Source: an uncultured Desulfobacterales bacterium
GTDB lineage: Bacteria; Desulfobacterota; Desulfobacteria; Desulfobacterales; UBA11574
Direction of reading: 5' to 3'
DNA length: 5,875 nucleotides
NCBI GenBank assembly: GCA_937925895.1
Contig: CALANC010000092.1
Coordinates: 1-5,875 of the forward strand
Shown: positions 5,173-5,875 of the stretch, piece by piece
Position numbering within the stretch: the stretch's first letter is position 1
How the letters are laid out: every line of letters begins with the position of its first letter
Made by a program: the position numbers and the translations under genes
Notes under the pieces: model-generated
What the model was told of the DNA's origin: nothing
Seen by the model: the letters and a program-made list of their open reading frames with translations, nothing else
The model's database searches: none

Positions 5173-5875
5173 ATGCCATTGAAAGAAAAAAAAGCGGTTG
5201 TTATTGGCGGCAGCTCTGGAATTGGTTTGGCCATTGCCAAGGCGCTTGTCAATTCTGGTGCGCACGTTGTCATTGCAAGCCGCTCATCTGATAAACTGGA
5301 CGAGGCGCAAAGAACCATCGGGGTAAATACAACAGCTTATCGGCTGGACGTCACACAAGAGGAAAAGGTGCGGCAATTTTTCGAAGATATTGGTCTTTTT
5401 GATCACCTCGTATGCACTGCCGTTATCGGAGCAAACGCCCCATTCCTTAAAATGGATACCACTGATGCCAGAACTGTATTTAAGACCAAGTTCTGGGGAC
5501 AATACTATGCGGCTAGATACGGGGCTCCCATGATTAGGCCAGGGGGATCTATTACATTATTTTCCGGCATTGCCAGTCAGAAACCCGTAGAAGGACTCAC
5601 CGCCATTGCTGCTGCGAATGGAGCAGTCGAGGCCCTCTGCCGCTCCCTGGCCGTTGAGTTGGGGCCAATACGGGTCAACACCGTCTTACCCGCAGTCATT
5701 GACACACGCCAATATGATCGAATGCCTGACGGAAAACGCAAAAAATACTTGGAACATTATGGTGCTAAACTTCCTGTGAAACGCCCGGGAAACCCTGATG
5801 ACGTGGCCGCAACCGTTCTTTACCTGATTTTGAATGCGCATACCACCGGGACACTGGCAGAGGTCAACGGCGGCT
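5173..5875 (+). CDS. Short-chain dehydrogenase/reductase-fold protein lacking the Tyr/Lys catalytic pair (3' end outside window)
   Basis: A Rossmann-fold protein of the SDR superfamily; 234 codons are visible with no stop before the window edge. The cofactor loop Gly-Gly-Ser-Ser-Gly-Ile-Gly is at 12-18, Ala-Ser-Arg (35-37) follows the second strand, and Leu-Asp-Val (58-60) is the usual adenine-contact site. The Leu-x-Val-Glu-Leu-Gly-Pro-Ile-Arg-Val-Asn segment (159-169) is a hallmark, and the visible end, Val-Asn-Gly-Gly (231-234), matches the family's C-terminal block, so probably only a few residues are missing. Ser131 could be the catalytic Ser, but the YxxxK motif aligns with Ile145 and Asn149 (segment Ala-Ile-Ala-Ala-Ala-Asn-Gly-Ala). 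The Asn-Asn-Ala-Gly motif is also absent; the region reads Cys-Thr-Ala-Val-Ile-Gly-Ala-Asn (81-88). The protein is therefore either a non-classical reductase or a non-catalytic NAD(P)-binding protein. I recall similar Ala-Ala-x-Asn-Gly-Ala SDRs elsewhere in bacteria, so this looks like a subfamily trait. It has its own leader with an inverted repeat. Confidence 0.85.
   Translation, partial: MPLKEKKAVVIGGSSGIGLAIAKALVNSGAHVVIASRSSDKLDEAQRTIGVNTTAYRLDVTQEEKVRQFFEDIGLFDHLVCTAVIGANAPFLKMDTTDARTVFKTKFWGQYYAARYGAPMIRPGGSITLFSGIASQKPVEGLTAIAAANGAVEALCRSLAVELGPIRVNTVLPAVIDTRQYDRMPDGKRKKYLEHYGAKLPVKRPGNPDDVAATVLYLILNAHTTGTLAEVNGG

Noticed and set aside
1..5875. tRNA, rRNA, CRISPR repeats or complete insertion sequence
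   Set aside because: No repeated spacers, transposase motifs, terminal inverted repeats around a gene, or recognisable tRNA/rRNA segments were seen on either strand.

Overview
The window is a bacterial (or bacterial-like) chromosomal segment of moderate G+C content. All supportable genes lie on the + strand. Clear Shine-Dalgarno sites and sigma-70-like promoter elements suit a bacterium. Iron-sulfur and flavin redox proteins next to a radical SAM enzyme suggest a lifestyle with at least anaerobic phases. A Desulfobacterota-like host is a guess from overall style, not something the sequence proves. I see no rRNA, tRNA, CRISPR array, phage gene or intact insertion sequence.

Layout: (1) Positions 2-100 hold the last 32 codons of a probable DUF1295 / steroid-5-alpha-reductase-like membrane protein. 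(2) A strong promoter (133-161) and an AGGAGG site drive a stand-alone 111-residue protein of unknown function (192-527). (3) A 318-base non-coding stretch (528-845) is rich in short inverted repeats. (4) Next come a compact radical SAM protein with an unusual TTG start and a cysteine-rich C-terminal domain (846-1652) and a GT4-type glycosyltransferase (1684-2919), 31 bases apart. (5) After 38 bases comes a flavin disulfide oxidoreductase (2958-4331). After a further 62 bases comes a three-cluster iron-sulfur protein made of CDGSH, Fer4_19-like and CDGSH domains (4394-5011). (6) A 161-base gap holds a perfect TATAAT and an 11-bp inverted repeat. It leads into a short-chain dehydrogenase/reductase-fold gene (5173 to the window end) that lacks the usual Tyr/Lys catalytic pair.

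How the genes may work together: the four genes from 846 to 5011 are close and co-directional and may form one transcript. It would contain two functional pairs: a radical SAM enzyme with a glycosyltransferase (perhaps making or modifying a glycan or other small product), and a flavoprotein with a multi-cluster Fe-S protein (perhaps an electron-transfer couple). The SDR gene appears to have its own control region. These links are inferred from gene order only.

The most interesting points are the CDGSH-ferredoxin-CDGSH fusion beside a disulfide-oxidoreductase homologue without the family's C-terminal catalytic His, the SDR with Ile/Asn in place of Tyr/Lys, and the inverted repeat over the predicted SDR start of transcription. 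None of these alone proves a new system.
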